The position numbers and the translations under genes are program-made. This document shows, in pieces, positions 29,342-36,926 of a stretch of 40,035 bases of DNA. The notes beneath the pieces were generated by a model that was not told the origin of the DNA, did not search any database, and was given only the letters and a program-made list of their open reading frames with translations. The stretch comes from an uncultured Bacillota bacterium. Its GTDB lineage: Bacteria > Bacillota_I > Bacilli_A > RF39 > UBA660. Every line of letters begins with the position of its first letter. Positions within the stretch are counted from its first letter, which is position 1. The DNA is taken from assembly GCA_946630315.1 (NCBI GenBank), contig CAMOYT010000009.1:1-40035 (forward strand), given 5' to 3'.

Positions 29342-30220
29342 ATGAAAGATATAATTGTAATAGTTGGTCCTACTGGAGTAGGAAAGACAAAACTTAGTAT
29401 TGAACTTGCTAAAAGGTTGGATGCTGAAATTATTAATGGAGATAGTGTTGCTATTTATAAGAAATTAGATATAGGTTCAGCTAAGCCTAGTATTGAAGAG
29501 AGAGATGGAGTAATTCATCATTTGATAGATATTAGAGATGTTAGGGAAGATTATTCAGTATTTGATTATCAAACTGATTGTAGACAAGTAATAGAAGATA
29601 TTAATAGTAGAGATAAGAGAATAATAATAGTTGGTGGTACTGGATTATATATTAAAGCAGCTTTATATGATTATAAGTTTGAATCTGGTACTACTTATAA
29701 TGATTATTCTAATCTTACTAATGAAGAGATACTTGATAAGATTAAATCATATGATGTAGACAATCTACCAGAATTAAATAATAGACGAAGATTAGAAAGA
29801 TTACTTACTAAATTAGAAAATGGAGAAGAAATTACTAATAATAAAGATAAATTATTATATCCTATTAAGGTGATTGGTCTTACTACTGATAGAGAGTATT
29901 TATATGAGAGAATAAATAAAAGAGTAGATTTAATGATTAATAATGGATTATTAGATGAAATTAATAATTTAAAAGAATTTTATAAAGATTCTAGAATATT
30001 AAATAGTGGTATTGGTTATAAAGAGTTTAGAGACTATTTATTTAATAATGTAGAATTAGATAAAGTAATTGATAAGATTAAATTAGATAGTAGAAGATTT
30101 GCTAAAAGGCAATATACTTTTTTCAATAATCAATTTGATACTAAATGGTTTGATGTTGATTTTAATAATTTTAATAATACTATTAATGAAGTATATGAAT
30201 ATATAAAAAAAGAAGCTTAA
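29342..30220 (+). CDS. miaA: tRNA dimethylallyltransferase
   Basis: A 292-residue enzyme that puts a dimethylallyl group on A37 of tRNAs reading UNN codons. The P-loop is GPTGVGKT (residues 9-16). INGDSVAIYKKLDIGSAKPS and HHLIDI follow, then VGGTGLYIKAALYDYKF, and the C-terminal AKRQYTFFNNQ is family-typical. In AEIINGDSVAIYKKLDIG the usual DSMQVY is DSVAIY, a small variation. The start ATG 29342 follows the mutL stop by four bases, with AGGTGA formed by the end of mutL; any longer reading frame is out of the family pattern. The isoprenoid donor links it to the MEP pathway represented by ispE. Confidence 0.95.
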   Translation: MKDIIVIVGPTGVGKTKLSIELAKRLDAEIINGDSVAIYKKLDIGSAKPSIEERDGVIHHLIDIRDVREDYSVFDYQTDCRQVIEDINSRDKRIIIVGGTGLYIKAALYDYKFESGTTYNDYSNLTNEEILDKIKSYDVDNLPELNNRRRLERLLTKLENGEEITNNKDKLLYPIKVIGLTTDREYLYERINKRVDLMINNGLLDEINNLKEFYKDSRILNSGIGYKEFRDYLFNNVELDKVIDKIKLDSRRFAKRQYTFFNNQFDTKWFDVDFNNFNNTINEVYEYIKKEA

Positions 30221-30233
30221 ATTGCTTCTTTTT
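30207..30233. terminator. Bidirectional terminator between miaA and the transglutaminase-like gene
   Basis: AAAAAGAAGC, loop TTAAATT, GCTTCTTTTT, T-rich on both sides. The miaA stop is in the loop. Confidence 0.78.
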
Positions 30234-31140
30234 AATTTCCTACTTCTTTATATACTGTATGATCATAGGTATGTTCAGTTTTTTCTAATTCAGCTAATTT
30301 AGCATCAGTTATTAAGAAAAATTCATGTTCTAATAAATTTTGCTTATCACTAGTAACTGGATCATCCCAAGTTAGGTCTAAGTGATACCAATTATTATCT
30401 ACATATACAGCATTCCATACATGTTTTTCACTTGATATTTTATAACTTTTTATATTCATTCTTTCTAAGAATAATTCCATTAAATCAGTATAACCACCAC
30501 ATATACCATAGCCTTGGAATAGGGGACCATATGCAATATCTGAATCATAATTTATAATATTATGATCACTTCTTTCTGAATCATAGATGGTGTTATTTAT
30601 TATATAATCATGTACAGCTTTTATTTTATCTCTATCTGATAGATTGTTATTGATTAGTGTAGGTGCTACTAAATCAATCTTTTTATTAATTTCTTGTATT
30701 TGTTCATCTGTGTAACTCTTTTCAATAGTAATTGATACTCTTCCTAATGTGTCATATTCTGTTGAGATATGATTAAAGCCATTAAATGGATGAACAAAGT
30801 TATTAATATCAGATAATAATGTTTGATTTTTGGCTAAGTTTTCTATTTCTTTTAAACAACCTTTATATTCTTGTGGACAATAGAAAGTAAAATCAGTTTT
30901 ACCAGAATTAATAGCAGTATAATAAATATTTAATATATCTTGTTTACTATTAGGAGTGAAGTCTTCTGTGTTTTGTACAAATTCAAAGTCATAATCACGA
31001 TAATAGTTATTCTTATTTTCAATTGTTACTAGTTTTTTACTACTAATTATATTGTTAATTTGAATCATTATAGTATCTCTAAATTGGAGTACTACACCTA
31101 GTATTATTAGTAATAAAGCTATTGTCATTACCTTTTTCAT
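30232..31140 (-). CDS. Exported or membrane-anchored transglutaminase-like cysteine protein
   Basis: A 302-residue protein with an N-terminal hydrophobic segment (about 4-20), best read as a signal-anchor since there is no clear cleavage site or lipobox. Residues 165-265 form a transglutaminase-like core: KIKAVHDYIINNTIYD, then GYGICGGYTDLMELFL with catalytic Cys214, EKHVWNAVYVDNNWYHLDLTWDDP with His240 and Asp255. This Cys-His-Asp triad is complete. In bacteria such domains are mostly peptidases or crosslinking enzymes at the cell surface; the substrate is unknown. GGAGGTAAC directly precedes its ATG. It is convergent with miaA and probably transcribed alone, because the rpsT terminator separates it from rpsT. 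Confidence 0.83.
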   Translation of the reverse strand: MKKVMTIALLLIILGVVLQFRDTIMIQINNIISSKKLVTIENKNNYYRDYDFEFVQNTEDFTPNSKQDILNIYYTAINSGKTDFTFYCPQEYKGCLKEIENLAKNQTLLSDINNFVHPFNGFNHISTEYDTLGRVSITIEKSYTDEQIQEINKKIDLVAPTLINNNLSDRDKIKAVHDYIINNTIYDSERSDHNIINYDSDIAYGPLFQGYGICGGYTDLMELFLERMNIKSYKISSEKHVWNAVYVDNNWYHLDLTWDDPVTSDKQNLLEHEFFLITDAKLAELEKTEHTYDHTVYKEVGN

Positions 31141-31193
31141 GTTACCTCCATTTATTCCTATTAATATTTTATATTAAAAAGATAATTTAGTAA

Positions 31194-31222
31194 ATAAAAA
31201 AACCAATTAATTTTAATTGGTT
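31194..31222 (-). terminator. Terminator of rpsT
   Basis: On the minus strand AACCAATTAA, AA, TTAATTGGTT and then eight T: a perfect ten-pair dyad starting at the rpsT stop codon. Confidence 0.82.
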
Positions 31223-31485
31223 TATTCCATATTATTTTTCATCTTTGTTAATCTTGATTTTAATCTTGCTGCTTTGTTTTTATGTACTAATCCTGATACT
31301 ACAGCTTTATCAATTCTTTGATAAGCGATATTTAAGTTATTATTTGCTTCTTCTTTGTTTCCAGCTTTAGCAGCTATTTCGAATTTCTTAATTGCTGTTT
31401 TCATGCTTCCTTTTACTAAAGTATTAACATTAGCTTTTTTAGCATTTGAACGCATACGCTTTTTAGCACTTTTAATATTTGGCAT
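31222..31485 (-). CDS. rpsT: 30S ribosomal protein S20
   Basis: An 87-residue protein of the small ribosomal subunit, binding 16S rRNA. It starts MPNIKSAKKRMRSNAKKANVN and has the Lys/Ala-rich helical pattern with QRIDKAVVSGLVHKNKAARLKSRL, diagnostic of S20. GAGGTGA precedes the ATG. It has a promoter with a clear -35 (TTGCAA) and -10 (TATTAT), divergent from the 31624 gene. It is monocistronic, as in many Firmicutes. Confidence 0.97.
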   Translation of the reverse strand: MPNIKSAKKRMRSNAKKANVNTLVKGSMKTAIKKFEIAAKAGNKEEANNNLNIAYQRIDKAVVSGLVHKNKAARLKSRLTKMKNNME

Positions 31486-31514
31486 AATTTCACCTCACTT
31501 TTGTAAACAAGTTA

Positions 31515-31543
31515 ATAATACCAAATATTTTGAGAAATTGCAA
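31515..31543 (-). promoter_or_regulatory. Promoter of rpsT
   Basis: Minus strand TTGCAA (31538-31543), 17-bp spacer, TATTAT (31515-31520) preceded by TGG. It is divergent from a promoter with the same -35 hexamer at 31571. Confidence 0.65.
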
Positions 31544-31570
31544 ATAAATATGCGAAAAAATAAAGGAAAT

Positions 31571-31599
31571 TTGCAATAAATTGGCTTTTATGCTATAAT
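31571..31599 (+). promoter_or_regulatory. Promoter of the 31624 gene
   Basis: TTGCAA (31571-31576), 17-bp spacer, TATAAT (31594-31599) preceded by TGC. One of few extended -10 boxes here with a recognisable -35. Confidence 0.65.
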
Positions 31600-31623
31600 A
31601 TGTCCAGTTTTTGGGGGTATAGT

Positions 31624-32076
31624 ATGATAACAATTAAATTAATAGAGTTAGATGATTTGATTAGAAAAGATACTAGTATTAGTAATGATAGATTTAGAAT
31701 TTTTTCTAGAATGATTAAAATTAGTCATGTTTTTAATGATTCTTATGATTCACCTGATTATTTTGAAAATATTAGTTTTGGTGGGGATAAGCTTCATAAA
31801 GTAAGTGAAGTAGATAAGATTAATAAAGTTCTTACTGATATTTATAATGCTTTAGAAAATAGTGGTATTAAAAGTGATTATGATTTATTATTGGAAGAAT
31901 TAGTTGATAAAATAAATAGTGAGGAAATAGATTATAAAAAAGCTAAAATGCAATTGATTTCTATTGGATCTGCTATTGGAGTATTACCAAATTTTTATAG
32001 TGTATATGATGAATATTTGGAATTTTTATATAATAAAGAATTAGAAAAAAATAATACTAATAAAAAAACTATATAG
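31624..32076 (+). CDS. Uncharacterised 150-residue soluble protein
   Basis: A 150-residue protein I cannot assign. It is predicted mostly helical: ITIKLIELDDLIRKDTSI, then RFRIFSRMIKISHVF, later KVLTDIYNALENSGIKSDYDLLLEELVDKINSEEIDYKKAKMQ and a hydrophobic ISIGSAIGVLPNFY. No signal peptide, Cys pair or nucleotide-binding motif. GGGGG lies six bases before ATG 31624; an ATG at 31600 sits directly after the -10 box and is too early. First of four unknown genes on this strand; it has its own terminator at 32117. Confidence 0.68.
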   Translation: MITIKLIELDDLIRKDTSISNDRFRIFSRMIKISHVFNDSYDSPDYFENISFGGDKLHKVSEVDKINKVLTDIYNALENSGIKSDYDLLLEELVDKINSEEIDYKKAKMQLISIGSAIGVLPNFYSVYDEYLEFLYNKELEKNNTNKKTI

Positions 32077-32116
32077 TGTTATATATTTACTTTACATTTA
32101 ATTATAAATAATAAAT

Positions 32117-32153
32117 AAAGAACGTAAAATTAATAAATAAGTTCTTTTTTTTT
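32117..32153 (+). terminator. Terminator of the 31624 gene
   Basis: AAAGAAC pairs with GTTCTTT across a 17-base AT-rich loop, followed by T. The long loop makes it weaker than others here. Confidence 0.6.
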
Positions 32154-32167
32154 ATATTTAATTATTG

Positions 32168-32173
32168 TATAAT
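32168..32173 (+). promoter_or_regulatory. Probable -10 box of the 32204 operon
   Basis: TATAAT preceded by TTG (not the TGN of other boxes), 30 bases before ATG 32204. A TATAGT at 32182 is an alternative. Confidence 0.45.
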
Positions 32174-32203
32174 TAATTTAGTATAGTAGAGAGGTGTAGG
32201 GTT

Positions 32204-32989
32204 ATGCTTGGAGATAAAGATATAATTAAGAAAATCTTAAGTCATTTACAAGCTCTAATCATTGATACTAAAGTAGATATATCAAATTATATGTCTTTAA
32301 AAGAAATCTATGATTATGAATTACAATTATATAGTGCCATATCTTTGAGTCCTGAAGCATATGCTCAAGCTTTTAATGCTATAGGATATAAACAAGAAGA
32401 TTTATTTCTTCAAGTTTTAAATGATGTTTGTCAAGATGAGGAACAAAAAGAAGAATTTGTTAATGAATCTAAGAATTTATATTATTTAAATGATGATGGA
32501 CTAACTAATAATCCTTTATATAAAGCTCAAGTTGTTAAGTCTGAAAATGTTATATTAGAGTTTCAAAAACTAATTAAAGTAGACTTGGAGAGTAAAAGTC
32601 ATTTACTATTATTTAAAGAAGAATTAGATGATAAGTTAGCTTTAGTTAAACAATTACTTGATTTTGCTTCTTTCTTTAATCAAACGGGTTTAGAAAAGCC
32701 AGTTGAAGATATTAATGCTTTTACTAATATGTTAGAAACTCTTGATTTAGAGGAAGAAGAAAAAACTAGAATATTGCTTTTAGCTTTAAAGAAGAATGCT
32801 CTTGAGTATAAAGAGAGATTAAAAGACGACAAGTTTAGATTTAAAGATAATGAAGATGTTAAACCTGAACTTATAGAGATACCTGAACAAGCTGAAAAAG
32901 AAGAATTGATGAGAATGCTTGATTCAGTAAATAGTCATGATGTTGAAATATTAGAAGAAGAAAATACTAGAGGAGGTCGAGTTGCATAA
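32204..32989 (+). CDS. Uncharacterised helical protein, first of a coupled pair
   Basis: A 261-residue soluble protein with an almost wholly helical, acidic composition. I do not recognise a domain. Residues about 167-203 (INAFTNMLETLDLEEEEK, then TRILLLALKKNALEYKERL) match a segment of the next protein without gaps, keeping I, L, EE, K, I, N, Y and L at the same spacing. The N-terminal half has KKILSHLQALIIDTKVDISNYM and LYSAISLSPEAYAQAFNAIGY. The C-terminus is Glu-rich. GAGGTG lies seven bases before ATG 32204. Its stop overlaps the next start by one base (TAATG), so the pair is translationally coupled and may form a complex. Confidence 0.7.
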   Translation: MLGDKDIIKKILSHLQALIIDTKVDISNYMSLKEIYDYELQLYSAISLSPEAYAQAFNAIGYKQEDLFLQVLNDVCQDEEQKEEFVNESKNLYYLNDDGLTNNPLYKAQVVKSENVILEFQKLIKVDLESKSHLLLFKEELDDKLALVKQLLDFASFFNQTGLEKPVEDINAFTNMLETLDLEEEEKTRILLLALKKNALEYKERLKDDKFRFKDNEDVKPELIEIPEQAEKEELMRMLDSVNSHDVEILEEENTRGGRVA

Positions 32990-33579
32990 TGGATACTTAT
33001 CTAGTAGAATTAATTGATAAAGCAATTGATGTTAAGAGGAAATTAATAAATGAATGTAAAAGTATGAAAGATTTATCAGTAATAATTGATAATAGAGAAA
33101 TTCTAGATGCTGTTAATACTGATGTTTCTTATCTAGTAAATGTAGAAGATGAAACACTTAAAGATATTATTAATAAATTTTACTTCTTAAATAAGAATCA
33201 AAAAGAAGAATTACTTACTAATTTATTGGTAATAAAAGATTTACTTGAATCTAATTCTTTGAGAGGAACTACATTTGAAGTTAGCGATGAACAAAAGAGT
33301 TATATTTATAAGTTTTTTGAAAATATGAATAGAATTATTATTGATCAACAAGAACATTATGCTGAATTACAAACTATTGATTTAGAAAGTGAGAGAAGTA
33401 TAATGCAAAAGATGGGTAAATTACTTGATAATATAGTTAATAAGAAGACTTTTGTTACTGATATAGATACTTTAAGTGAAGTGTTTAGAATTAATGAATT
33501 GGAAGAGTTAGATAAAAGAGAAATTATTATTAATTTAATGGAATATAACAAAGGAGTTTATGAGGGAGAACTTGCATAA
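32989..33579 (+). CDS. Uncharacterised helical protein, second of the coupled pair
   Basis: A 196-residue soluble helical protein, related in part to the upstream one. The shared segment near the C-terminus is IDTLSEVFRINELEELDK followed by REIIINLMEYNKGVYEGEL. An inner stretch, LKDIINKFYFLNKNQKEELLTNLLVIKDLLESN, looks like another loose copy of the same helix pair. No catalytic motif, membrane segment or Cys cluster. GGAGG about ten bases upstream lies in the end of the previous gene. Function unknown; the repeat suggests a scaffold or binding protein, which is inference. Confidence 0.7.
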   Translation: MDTYLVELIDKAIDVKRKLINECKSMKDLSVIIDNREILDAVNTDVSYLVNVEDETLKDIINKFYFLNKNQKEELLTNLLVIKDLLESNSLRGTTFEVSDEQKSYIYKFFENMNRIIIDQQEHYAELQTIDLESERSIMQKMGKLLDNIVNKKTFVTDIDTLSEVFRINELEELDKREIIINLMEYNKGVYEGELA

Positions 33580-33590
33580 ATTCCTTTTTT
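33550..33590 (+). terminator. Terminator overlapping the end of the 32989 gene
   Basis: AAAGGAGTTTATG pairs with CATAAATTCCTTT (one G-U) across a 12-base loop, then T. Most of the hairpin is coding sequence. Confidence 0.72.
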
Positions 33591-33591
33591 A

Positions 33592-33600
33592 TGGTATAAT
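33592..33600 (+). promoter_or_regulatory. Extended -10 promoter of the 33627 gene
   Basis: TGGTATAAT at the end of the preceding T-run, 26 bases before ATG 33627. Confidence 0.65.
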
Positions 33601-33626
33601 ATGGCCACATATTGGGGATGGTTTGG

Positions 33627-35006
33627 ATGTATAGAGAAGAGTTTAGAGATGTTAGTAAGAGTACTAATTTAGAAGCTATTTGTGATATTAGAATGATGGA
33701 TATTTTTAAGTATTGCGTTGATGATACGGATGTAATGCTTAATAATTTTAGACGATTAAGAAATAGTTATAGATCCAGAATTAATTATTTATTAGATTAT
33801 AATAAGCTTGGAGAAGACTTCTTTACTACTTTAAAGATTTATAGTGATAGTGAACACTTTATTGGATTATTTAGATTAAATAGTGATGAATTCTTTGTTA
33901 AATTACAAAATATTTTAAATAGCGGTACTAATAGTTTAGATATCAATGATAAAACTACTATTAAATTATTAGAAGATAGAGTAGAAAAGTTAAAAAGTGT
34001 TAGAACTTTAGATGAATTAAATAGAGAATTTCCTTTAATTGCAGCTGACTATAAAAAAGGATTAGAGATGAATGAAAGAATTAAGTTACTTGATAATTTA
34101 GATGATAATAATGTTGAACATGCTAAATTAAAGAATGAGTTGTTGCAACTAAAAAGATATTATTATAATTGTGGTTTAAGATTTAGTTTTAGTCATTTTA
34201 TCGGAGAACAAGTTAAATTATATAGTAATTTTATAAAGAAAAGAGAAAAAGTTAAAAACTATTGTGAACATTCTAATCTAAGTTATCAGATGTTTGATGG
34301 GATTAATCAAGAAAAATTAGAATTGTTATTATGTGATACTTATTTAAATAAGATAGATAATTCTAATAATTTAGATGAAATATTCTTGTTAGTTAAGATG
34401 TGTGAGGAGTATTTTATTAAGACTGTTCATACGGATAAAGTAATTGAAAAGGAAGATAGAAAGATATCATATAAGAGTTTAGTTAAAAGATATAAGAATG
34501 TACTTAAGAAATATAATATTGAGTCTAAATGTTTTGTTAATTGGGAAATATTACCTGATGGAGAAGATTTAGATAGAGTACATCAAGTTAATGAACCTAG
34601 AGCTTATAGAGAACTTAGTGAAGAAGAAGTTAGAAAACTTAGAGAAGCTAATAGACGTAAGATTGATTTCTTTAATAGTAATTATTATTTGGGCAGAGCA
34701 CTTGGTGATTCTTATTTTAGAGGTTATATTGCTTTCTTCTATCCTAATGGAGAAGTATTAATGGATACTATGGTAGATGATGAGCACTTAAAAGGTGCCA
34801 TTGGTGATGCTATGTACAATGTTAATATATATGACTTTGTTGAATTATCTAAGTTAGATAAGAAATCATTAAGAGAGACTGGAAAAGCTACTAAAATAGT
34901 TCATAGAGGCAATTGGGAAGAGAGAGCTAAAGCTATTATTAGTAGACCTTCTACTGAAAAAAGTATTAGTGATACTAAGATGTTAATTAAAAGTTTACAA
35001 AAATAA
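33627..35006 (+). CDS. Uncharacterised 459-residue protein
   Basis: A soluble protein without a domain I recognise. Residues 1-320 are helical and charged (for example YRSRINYLLDYNKLGEDFF). The C-terminal 120 residues differ: EEEVRKLREANRRKIDFFNSNYY, then YLGRALGDSYFRGYIAFFYPNGEVLMDTM and IVHRGNWEERAKAIISRPSTEK, a mixed alpha/beta pattern that may be the functional domain. GGGG nine bases upstream supports ATG 33627; ATG 33618 and TTG 33612 overlap that SD. It closes the run of four unknown genes; gene order suggests, but does not show, a common role. Confidence 0.7.
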   Translation: MYREEFRDVSKSTNLEAICDIRMMDIFKYCVDDTDVMLNNFRRLRNSYRSRINYLLDYNKLGEDFFTTLKIYSDSEHFIGLFRLNSDEFFVKLQNILNSGTNSLDINDKTTIKLLEDRVEKLKSVRTLDELNREFPLIAADYKKGLEMNERIKLLDNLDDNNVEHAKLKNELLQLKRYYYNCGLRFSFSHFIGEQVKLYSNFIKKREKVKNYCEHSNLSYQMFDGINQEKLELLLCDTYLNKIDNSNNLDEIFLLVKMCEEYFIKTVHTDKVIEKEDRKISYKSLVKRYKNVLKKYNIESKCFVNWEILPDGEDLDRVHQVNEPRAYRELSEEEVRKLREANRRKIDFFNSNYYLGRALGDSYFRGYIAFFYPNGEVLMDTMVDDEHLKGAIGDAMYNVNIYDFVELSKLDKKSLRETGKATKIVHRGNWEERAKAIISRPSTEKSISDTKMLIKSLQK

Positions 35007-35030
35007 AAATGAGTTTAATAACTCATTTTT
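35005..35030. terminator. Bidirectional terminator between convergent genes
   Basis: AAAAATGAGTT, TAAT, AACTCATTTTT, T-rich on both strands; it touches the stop codons of the plus- and minus-strand genes. Confidence 0.82.
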
Positions 35031-35906
35031 TTATTGATATAATTCTTGTTTTAATAAATCTAAGTTGTTTGTTGTTAGAACTTCATAATTTTTCTTATCA
35101 CTTCTTTCAGTATCTGTTAAGTTATCAAGTCTATGTAGTTCTATCTTTTTAATTGAAGGGTTGTTTTCTAAAAACTTAGCTGCATTATCTGGCAAAGTTT
35201 GATTTTTAAATACTATTAAATAACTAACATCTTTATTATCTACTAATTCTTGAGCAGTAGCAATAGTCTTATCAGTTGCATCATTATCTAAACATATTAC
35301 ATTTAAACCAAATTTTTCTAAATATTTTAAAGCTGAATTACCAACAATAATATTTTTATCATTAGTATTTTCTACGGCTAATCTATAGTTGGCATCTAAT
35401 TCTGATAAAGTTACTTTTAATTCTTCATAATTATTATCTACTTCTTTTTTTAAATAAGAACTTGTTATATATTCACTTAAACCAATTCTAATATTTTCAG
35501 CCATCATTAATAGTGATGATGGATTTAACCATAATTCTTCTGGTGAATAATCAGTTTTTAATACATAAGCTGTATCAATTATTTTTAGATTTGGATTAAT
35601 ATCTAGTAAATCCATTGCTAAGGTTCTTTCTTTTTCTACTAGTCCATTGTAAATGAATAGATCGTAGTTGGCAAAATCATTTTTTTGTTTTTTATTAAAA
35701 TTATAATCTTCAATAGTAATACCATCTGGATAAACTGAAGTAATAGTTGAATGTTCACCATACATTTCTTTAATTAAATATTCATTAGAATAATTAGTAA
35801 CTAATATTCTAATGTTATCCATATCATCATTTGAACAAGCTGTTGTAAGAATTGATATTGGTATTAATAATAAAATAAATAATAATAGTTTAATTTTTCT
35901 TTTCAT
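35031..35906 (-). CDS. ZnuA-like substrate-binding lipoprotein lacking the metal-ligand histidines
   Basis: A 291-residue protein with a signal peptide ending ISILTTAC (probable lipobox), so lipid-anchored outside. The fold matches metal-binding ABC receptors (ZnuA/PF01297): [64 protein letters not shown], and [11 protein letters not shown]. But the ligand His of 'DpHdY' is Glu in TIEDY, that of 'DPHvWLdP' is Glu in EELWLNP, and that of 'HdAfgYf' is Asn in GNSALKYL. Classical zinc or manganese binding is therefore doubtful. No ATPase or permease gene is next to it. ATG at 35904-35906 has AGGAG before it and overlaps yidD by 17 bp. Confidence 0.8.
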   Translation of the reverse strand: MKRKIKLLLFILLLIPISILTTACSNDDMDNIRILVTNYSNEYLIKEMYGEHSTITSVYPDGITIEDYNFNKKQKNDFANYDLFIYNGLVEKERTLAMDLLDINPNLKIIDTAYVLKTDYSPEELWLNPSSLLMMAENIRIGLSEYITSSYLKKEVDNNYEELKVTLSELDANYRLAVENTNDKNIIVGNSALKYLEKFGLNVICLDNDATDKTIATAQELVDNKDVSYLIVFKNQTLPDNAAKFLENNPSIKKIELHRLDNLTDTERSDKKNYEVLTTNNLDLLKQELYQ

Positions 35907-36126
35907 TCTTTTTCTCCTTTGCTGGTACCGGATCATAACCAAATCCTCCACCAGGTCTACATCTTAGGATTCTTTTTAGACTAAGATATGAGCCTTTAAT
36001 GGAACCATATTCAGTTATAGCAAGCTTTGCATATTCACTACATGTTGGAGTGAAACGACAAGCATTATGCCAATGAGTCGGTGTTTTTTGATATAAATTG
36101 ATTATTTTTAGTAAGATATTTTTCAT
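35890..36126 (-). CDS. yidD: Membrane protein insertion efficiency factor YidD
   Basis: A 78-residue amphipathic protein that helps YidC insert membrane proteins. The conserved pattern is [15 protein letters not shown], then [46 protein letters not shown]: three conserved Cys and the terminal GGxGxDPVP are all present. yidD usually lies with rnpA and yidC; here it lies upstream of the receptor-like gene, overlapping it. The ATG at 36124-36126 is chosen because GGTGAG precedes it; the upstream in-frame TTG at 36144 is in the -10 region. It is divergent from rnc. Confidence 0.95.
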   Translation of the reverse strand: MKNILLKIINLYQKTPTHWHNACRFTPTCSEYAKLAITEYGSIKGSYLSLKRILRCRPGGGFGYDPVPAKEKKNEKKN

Positions 36127-36143
36127 ACGCTCACCATATTTCA

Positions 36144-36172
36144 ATTTTACTATTATTGAGTATTTTTTTCAA
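36144..36172 (-). promoter_or_regulatory. Promoter of yidD and the receptor-like gene
   Basis: Minus strand TTGAAA (36167-36172), 17-bp spacer, TAAAAT (36144-36149). The start codon is about 17 bases downstream. Confidence 0.55.
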
Positions 36173-36205
36173 GTAGAAGAAATAGTTTATTAGTTTTAAT
36201 TTTTT

Positions 36206-36214
36206 TGATATAAT
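36206..36214 (+). promoter_or_regulatory. Extended -10 promoter of rnc
   Basis: TGATATAAT after a T-run, 16 bases before ATG 36231; the GGTGAT SD begins near the inferred transcript start. Confidence 0.65.
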
Positions 36215-36230
36215 TGTTTTGGTGATTATA

Positions 36231-36896
36231 ATGGAAGAGTTATTTAATAAACTTAATATTAAGCCTAAAAATATAAATATATATAATACTGCTTTTAGTC
36301 ATAGTTCTTATGTTAATGAACATAAAGTAAAGAGTGATTATGAAAGATTAGAGTTTTTAGGTGATGCGGTACTTGATTTAGTTGTTGCGGATTATTTGTA
36401 TAATCATTATAAAGAAACAGAGGGAGAAATGACTAAAGTTAGAGCTAGCTATGTATGTGAAAATGCTAATTATGAGTATTCTACTTCATTAGGTCTTTCT
36501 AAATATATTAAAGTTGGACATGGAGAAGAAATTGATGGTGGGGCTTTTAAAAAGGCTATTGTTGCTGATATATTTGAAGCTTTAATGGGAGCAATTTATT
36601 TAGATTTAGGATATGCTACTGCGAGAAAAGTAATATTAGATATAGTTGTACCTTATATAGAGAATCCAAAGATAACTTTCTTTAGTGATTATAAGAGTGC
36701 TTTACAGGAGTATGTACAAACTACTCAAAAGAGTCTTTCTTATAATATAGTTAAAGAAGAGGGACCTGCACATAATAGAAAATTTACTATAGATGTAGTG
36801 ATTGATGATATTAGTTATGGTACTGGTGTAGGTAATAGTAAAAAGGAAGCTGAGCAAGAGGCTGCAAAGAAAGCCTTGGAGAAATTAGCTATTTGA
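36231..36896 (+). CDS. rnc: Ribonuclease III
   Basis: A 221-residue double-strand RNA endonuclease acting in rRNA and mRNA processing. The N-terminal catalytic domain has FSHSSYVNEHK, the signature ERLEFLGDAVLDLVVADYLY, and GGAFKKAIVADIFEALMGAIYLD with the acidic catalytic residues. The C-terminal dsRNA-binding domain starts at DYKSALQEYVQTTQKS and ends GVGNSKKEAEQEAAKKALEKL. Length is normal. ATG 36231 is chosen, with GGTGAT five bases upstream; the earlier in-frame codon at 36219 lies upstream of the SD. It is monocistronic here, though often linked to smc or acpP in other Firmicutes. Confidence 0.97.
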   Translation: MEELFNKLNIKPKNINIYNTAFSHSSYVNEHKVKSDYERLEFLGDAVLDLVVADYLYNHYKETEGEMTKVRASYVCENANYEYSTSLGLSKYIKVGHGEEIDGGAFKKAIVADIFEALMGAIYLDLGYATARKVILDIVVPYIENPKITFFSDYKSALQEYVQTTQKSLSYNIVKEEGPAHNRKFTIDVVIDDISYGTGVGNSKKEAEQEAAKKALEKLAI

Positions 36897-36897
36897 C

Positions 36898-36926
36898 AGC
36901 ATTGTATACAATGTTGCTTTTTTTTG
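36898..36926 (+). terminator. Terminator of rnc
   Basis: ATTG/CAAT around loop TATA and AGC/GCT below, with a small GTT bulge, then eight T. Confidence 0.65.

Noticed and set aside
31355-31579. Plus-strand open frame across rpsT
   Set aside because: It is the shadow of rpsT on the opposite strand, lacking an SD and promoter.
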